This document shows, piece by piece, positions 34,934-46,002 of a stretch of 64,000 nt of DNA; position 1 is the stretch's first letter, and each line of letters begins with the position of its first letter. The notes beneath the pieces were generated by a model. It had not been told where the DNA came from. It saw only the letters and a list, made by a program, of their open reading frames with translations, and did no database searches. Made by a program: the position numbers and the translations under genes. Location: the NCBI RefSeq assembly GCF_022809355.1, contig NZ_JAKZMM010000017.1, positions 20,097 to 84,096 of the forward strand, given 5' to 3'. Source of the DNA: Parabacteroides faecalis. Its GTDB lineage: Bacteria; Bacteroidota; Bacteroidia; Bacteroidales; Tannerellaceae.

Positions 34934-36766
34934 TTATCTTCTCCCCAAATCATCATACAGCGTTTGCAGGATAGCTTTTCCCTTTTCAAGCCGTTGTTCG
35001 CGTTGCTGGGCATCCGATTCTTGAATAACCCGATTGCTTTCGTTGTCATATACCGAATAACCGGTACTGTCGATGTATGCGAAACCGTTTCCGAAGGTAT
35101 AGAAAGCAAATGGTTCGTGTGTCAGGATATTCTTACTGAAACGGAATTCTTCGTGTGGAAGATCCAACTGGCTCAGTAATGTTGCTGCCAAGTCTGTCTG
35201 GTTACATAAGGTAGAAATCACACGCGGCTCTCTAATGGCTCCTCCCAACCAAAGCATCGGAATGTGATAACGAAGCGGTTCGTAGTCTTTTACCTTGTCG
35301 GGATAGCGGAAGCCGTGATCAGCTGTCAGGATGATAAGCAGGTTGTCCCATACCGGTGTTTCCTTGACTTTACGGACGAAGGCTCCGAGGCAGCTGTCGG
35401 TAAATGCCACTGAATTAAGATAAGGATGTTCGAAATGATGATAAGGCACTTCGAAAGGCTCGTGACTGCTTAACGTGAGGAATGTTGTCATCCACGAGTC
35501 TGTTTCTGAAGCCCTGTCTTTGATTACCTGATATAAATGATTGAAGGTGACATTATCATTGGCTCCCCATTTGTTCAGCCGTTCCGAAATCGGGAAGTCC
35601 TTATCGGATGTGATGGCTGCATATCCCGAGTTATAGAAATAACTCTGCATGTTGGTAAAGTTAATATCTCCGCCATAAAGCATATCGCATGTATAGCCTT
35701 GTCTGTTCAGACTGTGGGCGATCGATGGAAGTGTCTGGCTTTTGGCTGGATACTTCATAATCGATGTGGTAGGTTGTGCCAAATATCCGTTAAGGATGGA
35801 TACTAATCCGCGGTCTGTCCGGAATGAATTGGCATACAAATGATCGAATAAGATACCTTCTTTACTCAGTTCGTTCAGATTGGGTGTTACATGGGCTTCT
35901 CCTCCAGTCGTTGCAATGGCATTGGCCGAAAAGCTTTCCAGAATGATGATCAGGATATTTGGCCGGGTAACATTCAATAAACGACAAGTATCAGGAGTCA
36001 GTTCATTCTGTGCACCGTATCGGTCTGCAAAGAGCTTCTCCCGTTTTTCTTCGGGGAAGAAATTAAACTGTTCGGCAAAGTCCTGTTGTTTGGAGATGGA
36101 AGTCAACAGACTGAAGCATGGGTTAATGGCCGAATGATTTAGAAAGGTGTTGTCGCTGTAATAAACCATGCCGACATTGGCGGTCGAAGTCGTTACGCCT
36201 CCTCGAATTGGAATAAACATCAGGCCTCCTAATACTAAGATGGCTAACGAAGTCAACCATCGGTTTCCGGCAGACTTGAAGTCTGCCATTGGCAAAACTA
36301 GTTTTGCCAGGTATTTATAAGCCAGATAAGCGTAAATCAAAAAGGCTACACTCTGGACCGGAAACAAGCCGGCAGGAACGCTGGCCAAAGCATCTCCCGG
36401 TGATTTCAGGTAGAAGAGCACTGTCGCATCCATACGGAAGCCCCAAAAAGCATAAAGGGCAACATCCACAACAAAGATGGCTGCAATGATAATGGCCATG
36501 ATTAGGAAATAACCCTTCAGTGTCTTGCGAAGCCAATCCCCATTATACCAAACCGAAATAAGGACGAATAATAAAGGGAGTGCCGTCAGATAACCGGCCA
36601 CTGTCAAGTCAAGTTTCAATCCATGCCAGATGACTTGGAAATAATCGGCTACACTCAGCGTCTCTGTCATGCTTCTGTTATAGAAGAGAAACCAAGGTTT
36701 CTGTATGATGAAGACCGGTAGCCAGGCAAGAAAGAGGAGAATAAGAAAAAGAATTCTTTTCTTCAT
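34934..36766 (-). CDS. LTA-synthase-family sulfatase (membrane phospho-/sulfo-transferase)
   Basis: 610 residues from the start at 36766 (MKKRILFLILLFLAWL); the longer frame from 36817 is less likely. Five predicted membrane helices in the first ~210 residues precede an extracytoplasmic sulfatase domain with ILESFSANAIATTGG (metal-site residues), ANSFRTDRGLVSILNG (Thr nucleophile as in LtaS), LSSHEPFEVP and LTADHGFRYPD (metal ligands). In Bacteroidetes this family probably transfers a phospho-group to envelope lipids or glycans rather than making lipoteichoic acid. A shared terminator follows the gene on its 3' side. Confidence 0.87.
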   Translation of the reverse strand: MKKRILFLILLFLAWLPVFIIQKPWFLFYNRSMTETLSVADYFQVIWHGLKLDLTVAGYLTALPLLFVLISVWYNGDWLRKTLKGYFLIMAIIIAAIFVVDVALYAFWGFRMDATVLFYLKSPGDALASVPAGLFPVQSVAFLIYAYLAYKYLAKLVLPMADFKSAGNRWLTSLAILVLGGLMFIPIRGGVTTSTANVGMVYYSDNTFLNHSAINPCFSLLTSISKQQDFAEQFNFFPEEKREKLFADRYGAQNELTPDTCRLLNVTRPNILIIILESFSANAIATTGGEAHVTPNLNELSKEGILFDHLYANSFRTDRGLVSILNGYLAQPTTSIMKYPAKSQTLPSIAHSLNRQGYTCDMLYGGDINFTNMQSYFYNSGYAAITSDKDFPISERLNKWGANDNVTFNHLYQVIKDRASETDSWMTTFLTLSSHEPFEVPYHHFEHPYLNSVAFTDSCLGAFVRKVKETPVWDNLLIILTADHGFRYPDKVKDYEPLRYHIPMLWLGGAIREPRVISTLCNQTDLAATLLSQLDLPHEEFRFSKNILTHEPFAFYTFGNGFAYIDSTGYSVYDNESNRVIQESDAQQREQRLEKGKAILQTLYDDLGRR

Positions 36767-36775
36767 AGGAAACAG

Positions 36776-36826
36776 ATAAAAAACGAGGTTATGAAGGTTC
36801 TGCCAGGCAGAGATCATAACCTCGTT
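36776..36826 (-). terminator. Rho-independent terminator after the YbiT-like ABC-F gene (minus strand)
   Basis: Arms AACGAGGTTATGA (36782-36794) and TCATAACCTCGTT (36814-36826) pair perfectly. On the minus strand the stem is followed by a T run. Confidence 0.88.
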
Positions 36827-36840
36827 ATAGTGTTTGTATT

Positions 36841-38475
<1,635 letters not shown>

Positions 38476-38501
38476 TTATCAGATATAGTAGAAAACCTAG
38501 G

Positions 38502-38509
38502 CAAAGATA
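38502..38509 (-). promoter_or_regulatory. -7 box for the YbiT-like ABC-F gene
   Basis: Minus-strand TATCTTTG, 45 bp upstream of the start at 38457. Confidence 0.5.
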
Positions 38510-38630
38510 CGGAGAATTTACGAAAGTAACCAGTGGGCGGACGGGTTTTCCGCCTTTATTTCTTGATGAGCCGGTATCCTCTTCTTACAAATATGGGTAA
38601 TCAAAGTTTTCAGGGCTGTTATCAATTCTT

Positions 38631-38714
38631 TAGTTCACGCCGCGGATTACTTAGTTCACACCGTGGATTAAGTAGTTCACGTCGTGGATTACTTAGTTCA
38701 CGCCGTGAACTAAA
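38631..38714. repeat. Array D: four 21-nt palindromic repeats
   Basis: TAGTTCAC starts at 38631, 38652, 38673 and 38694, exactly 21 nt apart, with units diverging mainly in the middle (CGCCGCGG, CACCGTGG, CGTCGTGG, CGCCGTGA). The last unit is a perfect dyad, TAGTTCAC-GCC-GTGAACTA. The array lies between divergent ABC-F and lemA genes. Shadow ORFs across it show a 7-residue repeat, a by-product of the spacing. Confidence 0.88.
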
Positions 38715-38841
38715 GAATATCTGGGCATATCTGAAAGTTTTTCTGCCGTCTTGTAACAGAATATACGGGTTGTTCTGAAAAATACAGGCAGGTATTTTAT
38801 AGAAAAATGGGCGGTAAAGTATGAAATTCAATCAAAATACC

Positions 38842-38849
38842 TATATTTG
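38842..38849 (+). promoter_or_regulatory. -7 box for lemA
   Basis: TATATTTG, 27 bp upstream of the lemA ATG. Confidence 0.5.
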
Positions 38850-38876
38850 AGCCATTAATTAAAAGAGAAAAAGAAT

Positions 38877-39434
38877 ATGACACTTATTGTTGTAATTGCG
38901 GTTGTAGTATTATTGTTATTTTGGGTAATGTCTTTATACAACCGTCTGGTAAAGTTAAGAAACAATCGGGAAAATGCTTTTGCCGATATAGATGTGCAGC
39001 TGAAACAACGGCATGATCTGGTGCCGCAGCTGGTTGCGACGGTCAAGGGATATGCCTCACATGAAAAGGAAACATTAGACCGGGTCATCGCTGCCCGCAA
39101 TGGAGCCGTTGCCGCCAAGTCGATCGACGACAAGATTCAGGCAGAGAATATGCTGACTTCCGCTTTGTCGGGCTTGAAGGTTACCCTGGAAGCCTATCCG
39201 GATCTGAAGGCCAACCAGAACTTTATCCAGTTGCAGGAAGAAATTTCAGACTTGGAAAATAAACTGGCTTCGGTACGCCGCTATTTCAATTCCGCTACCC
39301 GTGAATTGAACAATGCCGTCGAGACTTTCCCGTCTAACCTGATTGCCGGTATGTTTGGTTTCCATAAAGAAATGATGTTTGATCTGGGTGAACAGCGTGC
39401 TACGCTGGAAGAAGCTCCGAAAATTAGTTTTTAA
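38877..39434 (+). CDS. lemA: LemA family protein
   Basis: 185 residues. One N-terminal TM helix (TLIVVIAVVVLLLFWVMSLY) is followed by the LemA helical bundle, with YNRLVKLRNNRENAFADIDV, QLKQRHDLVPQLVATVKGYA and YFNSATRELNNAVETFPSN as family landmarks. LemA proteins often accompany HtpX-type M48 proteases; here the protease starts 3 bp after the stop. The molecular role is unsettled but envelope-related. Confidence 0.93.
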   Translation: MTLIVVIAVVVLLLFWVMSLYNRLVKLRNNRENAFADIDVQLKQRHDLVPQLVATVKGYASHEKETLDRVIAARNGAVAAKSIDDKIQAENMLTSALSGLKVTLEAYPDLKANQNFIQLQEEISDLENKLASVRRYFNSATRELNNAVETFPSNLIAGMFGFHKEMMFDLGEQRATLEEAPKISF

Positions 39435-39437
39435 CGT

Positions 39438-40412
39438 ATGAAATATGTCGGAATTCAGACACAGCAGAGCAGGAACAACGTGCGGTCGTTGTTTCTGCTC
39501 TGTTTGTTTCCCTGCCTGGTGGTGGGGCTGACTTACCTGTTCTGCTTTTTATTGCATTATCTTTCGATGTCGGACGACCAGACGGATATGTCGCTGGTCA
39601 TTCTGTATACGAATGATATGTTCCTGCATGTTGTTCCGTATGTCATCGGAGGTGTATTGATTTGGTTCTTGATTGCCTATTTTGCCAATACAAGTATCAT
39701 TCGTTCTGCTACGGGTGCGGTTCCGCTGGAACGTAAGGATAACAAGCGGGTATATAACCTGGTGGAAAACCTTTGTATGAGTCAGGGTATGAAGATGCCT
39801 AAGATCAATGTGATAGACGATGATTCGTTGAATGCATTCGCCAGTGGAATTGACGAACGGACTTATACCGTGACGCTTTCGAAAGGTATTATCGACAAGT
39901 TGAATGATGAAGAACTGGAAGGCGTTATAGCGCACGAACTGACGCATATCCGGAACCATGATGTCCGATTACTGATCGTTTCTATTGTGTTTGTCGGAAT
40001 CTTTGCGATGATTGCTCAAATCTGTATGCGTTGGGTCTATTATTCATCATGGGCTCCGCGCCGGCGTGACGAGAAAGGAAACGGGGCAATTGTCATTATG
40101 TTGTTGGCATTGCTGGTAGCTGCAATCGGTTACTTCTTTGCTACTTTGATGCGGTTTGCCATTTCCCGCAAACGAGAATATCTGGCTGATGCTGGAGCAG
40201 CCGAGATGACGCGGAATCCGTTGGCGTTGGCAAGTGCTTTACGGAAGATTTCGGCAGATCCGGATATCGAAGCCGTAGATCGGGCAGATGTTGCCCAGTT
40301 GTTTATCCAGCATCCGGGCAAACAGGCGATGGGCTTTCTGGATAGTCTGAATGGTCTGTTTGCAACGCATCCGCCCATTGAAAAGCGGATTCAGATACTC
40401 GAGCAGTTTTGA
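39438..40412 (+). CDS. M48-family (HtpX-like) membrane zinc protease
   Basis: 324 residues. Two N-terminal membrane helices, then the protease core with zinc motif VIAHELTHIRNHD (HExxH), two further helices (LLIVSIVFVGIFAMIAQIC and IVIMLLALLVAAIGYFFATL), and the third zinc ligand in REYLADAGAAEMT. It degrades misfolded inner-membrane proteins. Paired with lemA 3 bp upstream, a common two-gene unit. Confidence 0.92.
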   Translation: MKYVGIQTQQSRNNVRSLFLLCLFPCLVVGLTYLFCFLLHYLSMSDDQTDMSLVILYTNDMFLHVVPYVIGGVLIWFLIAYFANTSIIRSATGAVPLERKDNKRVYNLVENLCMSQGMKMPKINVIDDDSLNAFASGIDERTYTVTLSKGIIDKLNDEELEGVIAHELTHIRNHDVRLLIVSIVFVGIFAMIAQICMRWVYYSSWAPRRRDEKGNGAIVIMLLALLVAAIGYFFATLMRFAISRKREYLADAGAAEMTRNPLALASALRKISADPDIEAVDRADVAQLFIQHPGKQAMGFLDSLNGLFATHPPIEKRIQILEQF

Positions 40413-40448
40413 GTAAGCTGATCTAGGAAATTATAAGAGTGTAGTGCC

Positions 40449-42866
40449 ATGAATAAATTATGTATGTTGTTGACCTTCTGCTTGTGGTGTGTCATGTCGT
40501 ATGCCGGACAGGATGATCCTCAAGTAAAAGGCCGTTTGATCGATGCGGAAAGTGGAGCCGCGATTGATTTTGCAGATGTGTTTTTGTTCAGAACCGGCGA
40601 AACTCAGCCGGTTAAACAGACCTTTCCCGACAAGAGCGGGGTATTTGGCTTTACGGATGTTTCAGACGGGAATTATACGCTGATGGTTCGTCTGGTAGGC
40701 TATGATATTTATGCCAGCCAGCCTTTGCAGATTACTGCCCAGGCACGAATCAATTTGGGTGAAGTGCGGTTAAAACCTCTGGAAACGGGTTTGGCAGAAG
40801 TCGAAGTCGTGGCTGAGAAACGTCAGTTAGTGTATAAACTGGATAAGAAAGTGGTTGAAGCTTCTTCCAATATGATGGGAAGTGGCGGTTCGGCTGTTGA
40901 CATTTTGGAGAATACACCTTCTATTCGGGTTGATGCCGAAGGCGAAGTTACTTTCCGGGGTAGTTCGGGCTTTTTGGTTTATATAGATGGAAAACCCAGT
41001 ATCTTTACCGGAACGCAGGCTTTGGAACAGGTTCCGGCCGGACAGATTGAGAATATAGAGATTATTACAACGCCTTCGGCCAAACATGATACCGAGGGTG
41101 ATGTTGGTATCATTAATATCATTACCAAGAAACATTTCTTGAAGGGATTGAGTGGTATGGTGAATTTGTCGGGAAGTACCTGGCTGACACGTCGGGGAGA
41201 TTTCTTGCTGAACCAACAGAATAATCGTTCTCATTGGTTTATAGGAGGGCAATGGTCGGATAAATTGACAAGGAGTCATTCGGAAAAGCAATCTACCACA
41301 TTGTATGGAGCCGATAGCTTTTCTTGGGATGCGGATGGATCGAGTGTTGGGAACAGATTCAATCATTCCCTGAAAGCTGGCTGGGGATTGGATTTGGATA
41401 AGACGGATCTAGAGATTACGGTAGAAGGCGGACATGGCGGACGAACCCATGATGAAGATATGGATTATCGGGAAACTCAGCTTGTGTCGGGACAGTCTCC
41501 TGTATCAGCTCAATATAAGAATAGGAACGAATTTGAGAATTCGGAAGACTTTGGGCAAGGAACGATTCAGTTAGGACATCGTTTTAACGAAGAAGGCCAT
41601 CAGTTGGAAGCTTCGTTTTATTATAAATACGGTGGAAATTCCTTGGAATATTCATTGAACGAGCTGAATGATATGCAGGGAAATCGTCAGGATGGAATGT
41701 GTTACTACGAATCTGAGTATAGAAAAACACTGCGTGGAAACTTGGATTATACTTTACCCTTGTTTGGAAAAGCTAAGTTGGAAGCCGGTTATCAGTATAG
41801 TTCTTACTTGGAAGATGGAGATTATGAGATGGCTTGGTGGAATCCGAGTACCGGGCAGTTGGAAAAACAACCGGAAGCCTATAATACGTTTTACTTTAGG
41901 GAAGCATTGAATTCTGTATATGCTATATTATCAGGCTCATGGAAACAAATGGAAGCCCAGGTTGGTCTGCGTGGAGAACATACATATACACGCCTGACAT
42001 CTTCTATACCGGATGCCAGCCGGACAAATAAACGTTTTGAAGTTTTTCCTTCTGTCCATGTAGGGTATAATTTGCCTCATGAACAGCGGCTTCAAGTGGC
42101 TTATTCATACCGGACAACCCGTCCTCAGCTTTGGTTTATGGAACCTTATATTACGTATAATGATTTTTATTCGGCAGTTATAGGTAATCCTGATATCCGT
42201 CCGGAATATATTAACTCTTTTGAAATGAATTACCGGAAAGCTTTTGGTGAGAACCAGGTATCGGCCACTTTGTTTCATCGTTCCCGTAAAGATAAAATAG
42301 AGCGCTTGCGCGTTCCTTATACCGAAGGAGTCACGCTTGATTCGATGGCCAATGTGGGACGAGACTATTCAACTGGTCTTGAGTTGAGTGTATCATTGCA
42401 TCCGGTTCGTTGGTGGAATACAACGGTGAATGGAAATGTATATCATTATCTGGTGAAGAATGAATTGTCGGCTGGAGGAAAAAAAGAATCGAGTACGAAC
42501 TATGATATCCTTTGGAACAACTTGTTTACATTAGGAAAATATACCCGGTTACAATTGGACGGTAGTTTTGTAGGACCTTCGGTAACGACTCAGGGACGAA
42601 CCGATTCGTATTGGTATGCCAATGTGGCTGTCCGGCATCAGTTGTTTGATCGGAGACTGACGGCCACGTTGGCTTTTAAAGATATTTTCCGTTCAGCCTA
42701 TTATGTGAATGATATCCAGACGTCTGATTTGCGTTTACTTACAAAAATCAGACCCCGATATCCTCAAATCCTGTTAACCATCAGTTATACATTCAATAGT
42801 TTCAAGTCGAAGGCTTCGCAGGAAAAAGAGGATAGAAATGAATTGTTTGAAGGGGCGCGAAATTGA
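40449..42866 (+). CDS. TonB-dependent-receptor-like outer-membrane beta-barrel protein
   Basis: 805 residues with a signal peptide (MNKLCMLLTFCLWCVMSYAG). A carboxypeptidase-regulatory-like domain follows (about 25-110, DPQVKGRLIDAESGAAIDFA), then a plug (GSGGSAVDILENTPSIRVD, IENIEIITTPSAKHDTEGD) and a long barrel with alternating aromatic strands ending in ILLTISYTFN. No neighbouring SusD gene is present, so it is not a standard glycan SusC/D pair. It is probably a TonB-driven importer or a barrel of the outer-membrane beta-barrel family; the ligand is unknown. A reduced box TACCTTTG follows the gene and serves the next one. Confidence 0.87.
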   Translation: MNKLCMLLTFCLWCVMSYAGQDDPQVKGRLIDAESGAAIDFADVFLFRTGETQPVKQTFPDKSGVFGFTDVSDGNYTLMVRLVGYDIYASQPLQITAQARINLGEVRLKPLETGLAEVEVVAEKRQLVYKLDKKVVEASSNMMGSGGSAVDILENTPSIRVDAEGEVTFRGSSGFLVYIDGKPSIFTGTQALEQVPAGQIENIEIITTPSAKHDTEGDVGIINIITKKHFLKGLSGMVNLSGSTWLTRRGDFLLNQQNNRSHWFIGGQWSDKLTRSHSEKQSTTLYGADSFSWDADGSSVGNRFNHSLKAGWGLDLDKTDLEITVEGGHGGRTHDEDMDYRETQLVSGQSPVSAQYKNRNEFENSEDFGQGTIQLGHRFNEEGHQLEASFYYKYGGNSLEYSLNELNDMQGNRQDGMCYYESEYRKTLRGNLDYTLPLFGKAKLEAGYQYSSYLEDGDYEMAWWNPSTGQLEKQPEAYNTFYFREALNSVYAILSGSWKQMEAQVGLRGEHTYTRLTSSIPDASRTNKRFEVFPSVHVGYNLPHEQRLQVAYSYRTTRPQLWFMEPYITYNDFYSAVIGNPDIRPEYINSFEMNYRKAFGENQVSATLFHRSRKDKIERLRVPYTEGVTLDSMANVGRDYSTGLELSVSLHPVRWWNTTVNGNVYHYLVKNELSAGGKKESSTNYDILWNNLFTLGKYTRLQLDGSFVGPSVTTQGRTDSYWYANVAVRHQLFDRRLTATLAFKDIFRSAYYVNDIQTSDLRLLTKIRPRYPQILLTISYTFNSFKSKASQEKEDRNELFEGARN

Positions 42867-42917
42867 CATTCTGGAAATAAATCAAGGGCTAAGCAAATGG
42901 TTTCGTGATTAAATGCT

Positions 42918-42925
42918 TACCTTTG
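42918..42925 (+). promoter_or_regulatory. -7 box for the agmatine genes
   Basis: TACCTTTG, 24 bp upstream of the aguA ATG. Confidence 0.5.
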
Positions 42926-42949
42926 CACATCAGATTTGAAGAATAGAAT

Positions 42950-43981
42950 ATGCAAACGACAGGTATTACATTTCCTGCGGAATGGTATCCGCAGAGTGCG
43001 GTACAACTGACTTGGCCGCATGAAGATACAGATTGGGCTCCGATTCTGGATGAAGTGACGGCTTGCTTTGTTGAGATTGCCCGAGAAATCATGAAGCGTG
43101 AGAAACTGCTGATTGTATGTCAGAGTGAAGAAGACGTGCGGAATCAATTAGGTGAAGTAGATGAAGAGCGCGTTCGTTTTGTAGAGATGCCGACGAATGA
43201 TACGTGGGCAAGAGATCATGGAGGAATTTCTGTGTTCGATACGTTCGGACCGACAGTATATGATTTCGTCTTTAACGGTTGGGGAATGAAATTCCCGGCA
43301 GGAAAAGATAACCAGATAACCCGGAATTTATTTCATGAAGGTATTTTTGCCGATCGGATTCAACCAGCCAACATGGCTCCGTTCGTATTGGAAGGTGGCA
43401 GTATCGAATCGGATGGACAAGGAACCTTGATGACAACCGCCGAATGTTTGTTGTCGTTGAACCGAAATGAATACATGCAGCGGGAAGAAATAGAGAATCA
43501 TTTGAAAGATATTTTCGGACTTTCCCGTATATTGTGGATAGAGAATGGATTTCTGGTGGGCGATGATACCGATAGTCATGTGGATACATTGGCCCGCTTC
43601 TGCAAGGAAGATACGATTGCGTATGTTCAGTGTACAGATGAATCTGATGTACATTATGATGAATTGCAAGCCATGGAGGAAGAAATCAAAGCTTTTCGTC
43701 AACTTAACGGTGAACCCTATAAACTGATAGCGTTGCCGATGGCAGATGAGGTTATTTGGGAAGGCGAACGCTTGCCGGCAACGTATGCCAACTTCCTGAT
43801 CATAAACGGGGCGGTATTGCTTCCATTCTACAATTCGCCGAAGGATGAAATTGCACGTAAAGCTTTGCAAGAAGCTTTCCCCGATCGGGAAATTGTAGGA
43901 ATCAATTGTTTGTCGTTAATTAAGCAACATGGATCGTTGCATTGCGTAACCATGCAGTATCCGGAAGGTTTTATTGAATAA
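42950..43981 (+). CDS. aguA: Agmatine deiminase
   Basis: 343 residues, GME (guanidino-modifying) fold. Landmarks are GITFPAEWYPQSAVQLTWPH at the N-terminus, MPTNDTWARDHGGI (Asp/His active-site region), LEGGSIESDGQGT, HVDTLARF (catalytic His) and the C-terminal nucleophile Cys332 in HGSLHCVTMQYP. It converts agmatine to N-carbamoylputrescine. The next gene hydrolyses that product, so together they make putrescine. Confidence 0.96.
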   Translation: MQTTGITFPAEWYPQSAVQLTWPHEDTDWAPILDEVTACFVEIAREIMKREKLLIVCQSEEDVRNQLGEVDEERVRFVEMPTNDTWARDHGGISVFDTFGPTVYDFVFNGWGMKFPAGKDNQITRNLFHEGIFADRIQPANMAPFVLEGGSIESDGQGTLMTTAECLLSLNRNEYMQREEIENHLKDIFGLSRILWIENGFLVGDDTDSHVDTLARFCKEDTIAYVQCTDESDVHYDELQAMEEEIKAFRQLNGEPYKLIALPMADEVIWEGERLPATYANFLIINGAVLLPFYNSPKDEIARKALQEAFPDREIVGINCLSLIKQHGSLHCVTMQYPEGFIE

Positions 43982-43988
43982 AAAGAAT

Positions 43989-44867
43989 ATGAAGGTAGGA
44001 TTAGTACAACAGAAGAATACGGCAGATATTCCGGCTAATATTCAGAAATTGCAGGATAATATCCGGAAAGCGGCTGCCATGGGTGCCGAATTAGTCGTGT
44101 TGCAGGAATTGCATAACGGACTTTATTTCTGTCAAACGGAAAATACAGAAATATTCAATCAGGCAGAATCGATACCTGGTCCTTCAACAGAAACATTCGG
44201 AAAACTGGCAAAAGAATTAGGAATAGTTTTGGTTTTGTCGTTGTTCGAACGTCGCGCTCCGGGTTTGTATCATAATACGGCTGTTGTGTTGGAGAAGGAT
44301 GGAAGCATTGCAGGAAAATATCGGAAGATGCATATTCCGGATGATCCGGCTTATTACGAGAAATTCTATTTTACGCCGGGTGATTTAGGTTTTGAGCCAA
44401 TTGATACATCCGTAGGTCGGTTGGGCGTTTTGGTTTGTTGGGATCAATGGTATCCTGAAGCTGCCCGACTGATGGCCATGCGTGGTGCCGAAATGTTAAT
44501 TTATCCGACAGCAATTGGCTGGGAGAGCACAGATACGGAGGAAGAAAAGAAGAGACAGCTGAATGCCTGGATTACCGTACAACGTGGCCATGCAGTAGCG
44601 AACGGACTTCCGGTTATTACTGTAAACCGAACGGGACATGAACCGGATCCTTCCGGACAAACCAATGGAATTCAGTTCTGGGGAAACAGTTTCGTTGCCG
44701 GACCACAGGGTGAATTATTGGCAGAATTTACGAATGAACAGGAAGAAGTACGTGTTGTAGAGGTGGATAAAAACCGAAGTGAAAATGTACGTCGCTGGTG
44801 GCCTTTCTTCCGGGATCGTCGGATTGATGCTTTTGATGGACTGACAAAGCGCTTTTTGGTTAAGTAA
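43989..44867 (+). CDS. aguB: N-carbamoylputrescine amidase
   Basis: 292 residues from ATG 43989, 7 bp after aguA; a longer frame from 43974 would overlap aguA's stop. Nitrilase fold with Glu in VVLQELHNGLYF, Lys in KYRKMHIPDDP and the nucleophile Cys in VLVCWDQWYPE, plus the C-terminal DRRIDAF. It releases CO2 and NH3 from N-carbamoylputrescine to give putrescine. Its terminator lies 47 bp downstream. Confidence 0.96.
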   Translation: MKVGLVQQKNTADIPANIQKLQDNIRKAAAMGAELVVLQELHNGLYFCQTENTEIFNQAESIPGPSTETFGKLAKELGIVLVLSLFERRAPGLYHNTAVVLEKDGSIAGKYRKMHIPDDPAYYEKFYFTPGDLGFEPIDTSVGRLGVLVCWDQWYPEAARLMAMRGAEMLIYPTAIGWESTDTEEEKKRQLNAWITVQRGHAVANGLPVITVNRTGHEPDPSGQTNGIQFWGNSFVAGPQGELLAEFTNEQEEVRVVEVDKNRSENVRRWWPFFRDRRIDAFDGLTKRFLVK

Positions 44868-44913
44868 ATACCTCGAGAGAAAGAATATCCTTTCTTTTTA
44901 TAGAAACGAATAG

Positions 44914-44954
44914 TGGCGGAATAGACAATGGATATTGTTTGTTCCGTCGTTTTT
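44914..44954 (+). terminator. Terminator after aguB
   Basis: CGGAA (44917-44921) pairs with TTCCG (44942-44946), extended by GACAAT / ATTGTT. A T5 run follows shortly after. Confidence 0.65.
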
Positions 44955-45010
44955 ATAAGCTTGTCTTAATTTATCTGTGCTACTTTTCTGAAAGATTATT
45001 TGTAAATGAG

Positions 45011-45041
45011 TTTGTAGCATAAGAAATAAGCATTATATTTG
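45011..45041 (+). promoter_or_regulatory. Consensus Bacteroidetes promoter of the Abi RNA/protein unit
   Basis: TTTG (45011-45014), a 19-nt spacer and TATATTTG (45034-45041) match the TTTG-N19-TAnnTTTG consensus exactly. The start point should fall near 45047, directly at the structured RNA. Confidence 0.8.
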
Positions 45042-45046
45042 TGCCG

Positions 45047-45096
45047 TTAGTCCTCGCCAAGCCTCTTAGCAATGCTCAAATAGGTGAGGCTTTTTC
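45047..45096 (+). ncRNA. Short structured RNA upstream of the AbiF-like gene (candidate RNA antitoxin)
   Basis: About 50 nt between a consensus promoter and the abi gene. CCTCGCC (45052-45058) can pair with GGTGAGG (45083-45089) and enclose a small hairpin TTAGC-AAT-GCTCAA (45066-45079). Alternatively AAGCCTC (45059-45065) pairs with GAGGCTT (45086-45092), giving a terminator-like stem before T5. The two folds are mutually exclusive. Known AbiF/Abi_2 systems have a structured RNA in this position (Rfam describes an abiF RNA motif). That this locus makes the same RNA is inference. Confidence 0.7.
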
Positions 45097-45108
45097 TTAT
45101 AAAGAACT

Positions 45109-46002
45109 ATGGAAATTTTTACGAAAAGATATTCTTCTCCAAGAGAACTTGTACAGCGTCTTAAATCAAGAGGGCTGGTAATTGATAATGAGCAACGTGC
45201 TGAAGCATATATAATCAATATCGGATATTATAGATTGAGTGCATATATGTATCCGTATTTGTCAATGCCCAAGACAAATCACATTTTCAAAAAAGAAGTT
45301 TCGTTTGATAATATATTAGATTTATATCGCTTTGATAAAAAATTAAGAGTACTGCTGTTCAATGAAATTGAGAAGATTGAAATAGCATTTAAAGAAGCTG
45401 TAGCTAATATAACTTCGCAAATGACAGGTGATATCTTTTGGATGACAAATTCGAAGTATTTTAAAAGTCAAATTGTTTACAGTAAAACTTATTTTCTTAT
45501 AGAGGCAGAATACAATAAGTCTACTGAAGATTTTATCAAACATTTCAAATGTAAATACCTAGATCCTTTTGCCCCAGCTTGGATGTTGTCTGAAATAATT
45601 CCATTTGGTATAACTATTCAATTATATAGGAATCTTATGGATCAGCGCATTAGAAAGCAGATCTCTAAAAGGTTTTATTTACAACCGCAGGCTTTAGAGT
45701 CTTGGATGACAACAATTGCACTTACACGAAATGCCTGTTGTCATCATTCCCGTGTATGGAACAAGGTTAACTCTATAATTCCTGCTGATGCCAAAAAGAT
45801 GATACGCCCTTGGATTACTATGCCAGTTGCTAAGAATAGAATTTATTTTAATATCTGCATGATTAAATATTTTATGAATATAATATCTCCTAACAATGAC
45901 TTAAAAGCTAAATTGAATAATTTATTCGTTAGGTTTCCTCAGATAGATTTGAAAGCTATGGGCTTTCCTCTTGGTTGGGAAAGAGAACCTTTGTGGGTAT
46001 AA
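45109..46002 (+). CDS. Abi_2 (AbiD/AbiF-like) HEPN RNase, probable abortive-infection toxin
   Basis: 297 residues. The N-terminus (LVQRLKSRGLVIDNEQRAEAY, then IGYYRLSAYMYPY) is the Abi_2/AbiF pattern. Toward the C-terminus TRNACCHHSRVWN carries the R-x4-H HEPN ribonuclease motif (catalytic Arg and His). The gene is more A/T-rich than its neighbours and sits alone behind its own promoter and a structured RNA, as in AbiF toxin-antitoxin units where a non-coding RNA restrains the toxin. Cas13 HEPN domains are thought to derive from this family. A perfect 12-bp inverted repeat overlaps the stop. Phage defence is the likely role, not demonstrated. Confidence 0.85.
   Translation: MEIFTKRYSSPRELVQRLKSRGLVIDNEQRAEAYIINIGYYRLSAYMYPYLSMPKTNHIFKKEVSFDNILDLYRFDKKLRVLLFNEIEKIEIAFKEAVANITSQMTGDIFWMTNSKYFKSQIVYSKTYFLIEAEYNKSTEDFIKHFKCKYLDPFAPAWMLSEIIPFGITIQLYRNLMDQRIRKQISKRFYLQPQALESWMTTIALTRNACCHHSRVWNKVNSIIPADAKKMIRPWITMPVAKNRIYFNICMIKYFMNIISPNNDLKAKLNNLFVRFPQIDLKAMGFPLGWEREPLWV

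Noticed and set aside
38533..38831. Two ORFs (both strands) with a 7-residue SSRRE/NPRRE repeat
   Set aside because: Artefacts of the 21-nt array D read in frame.
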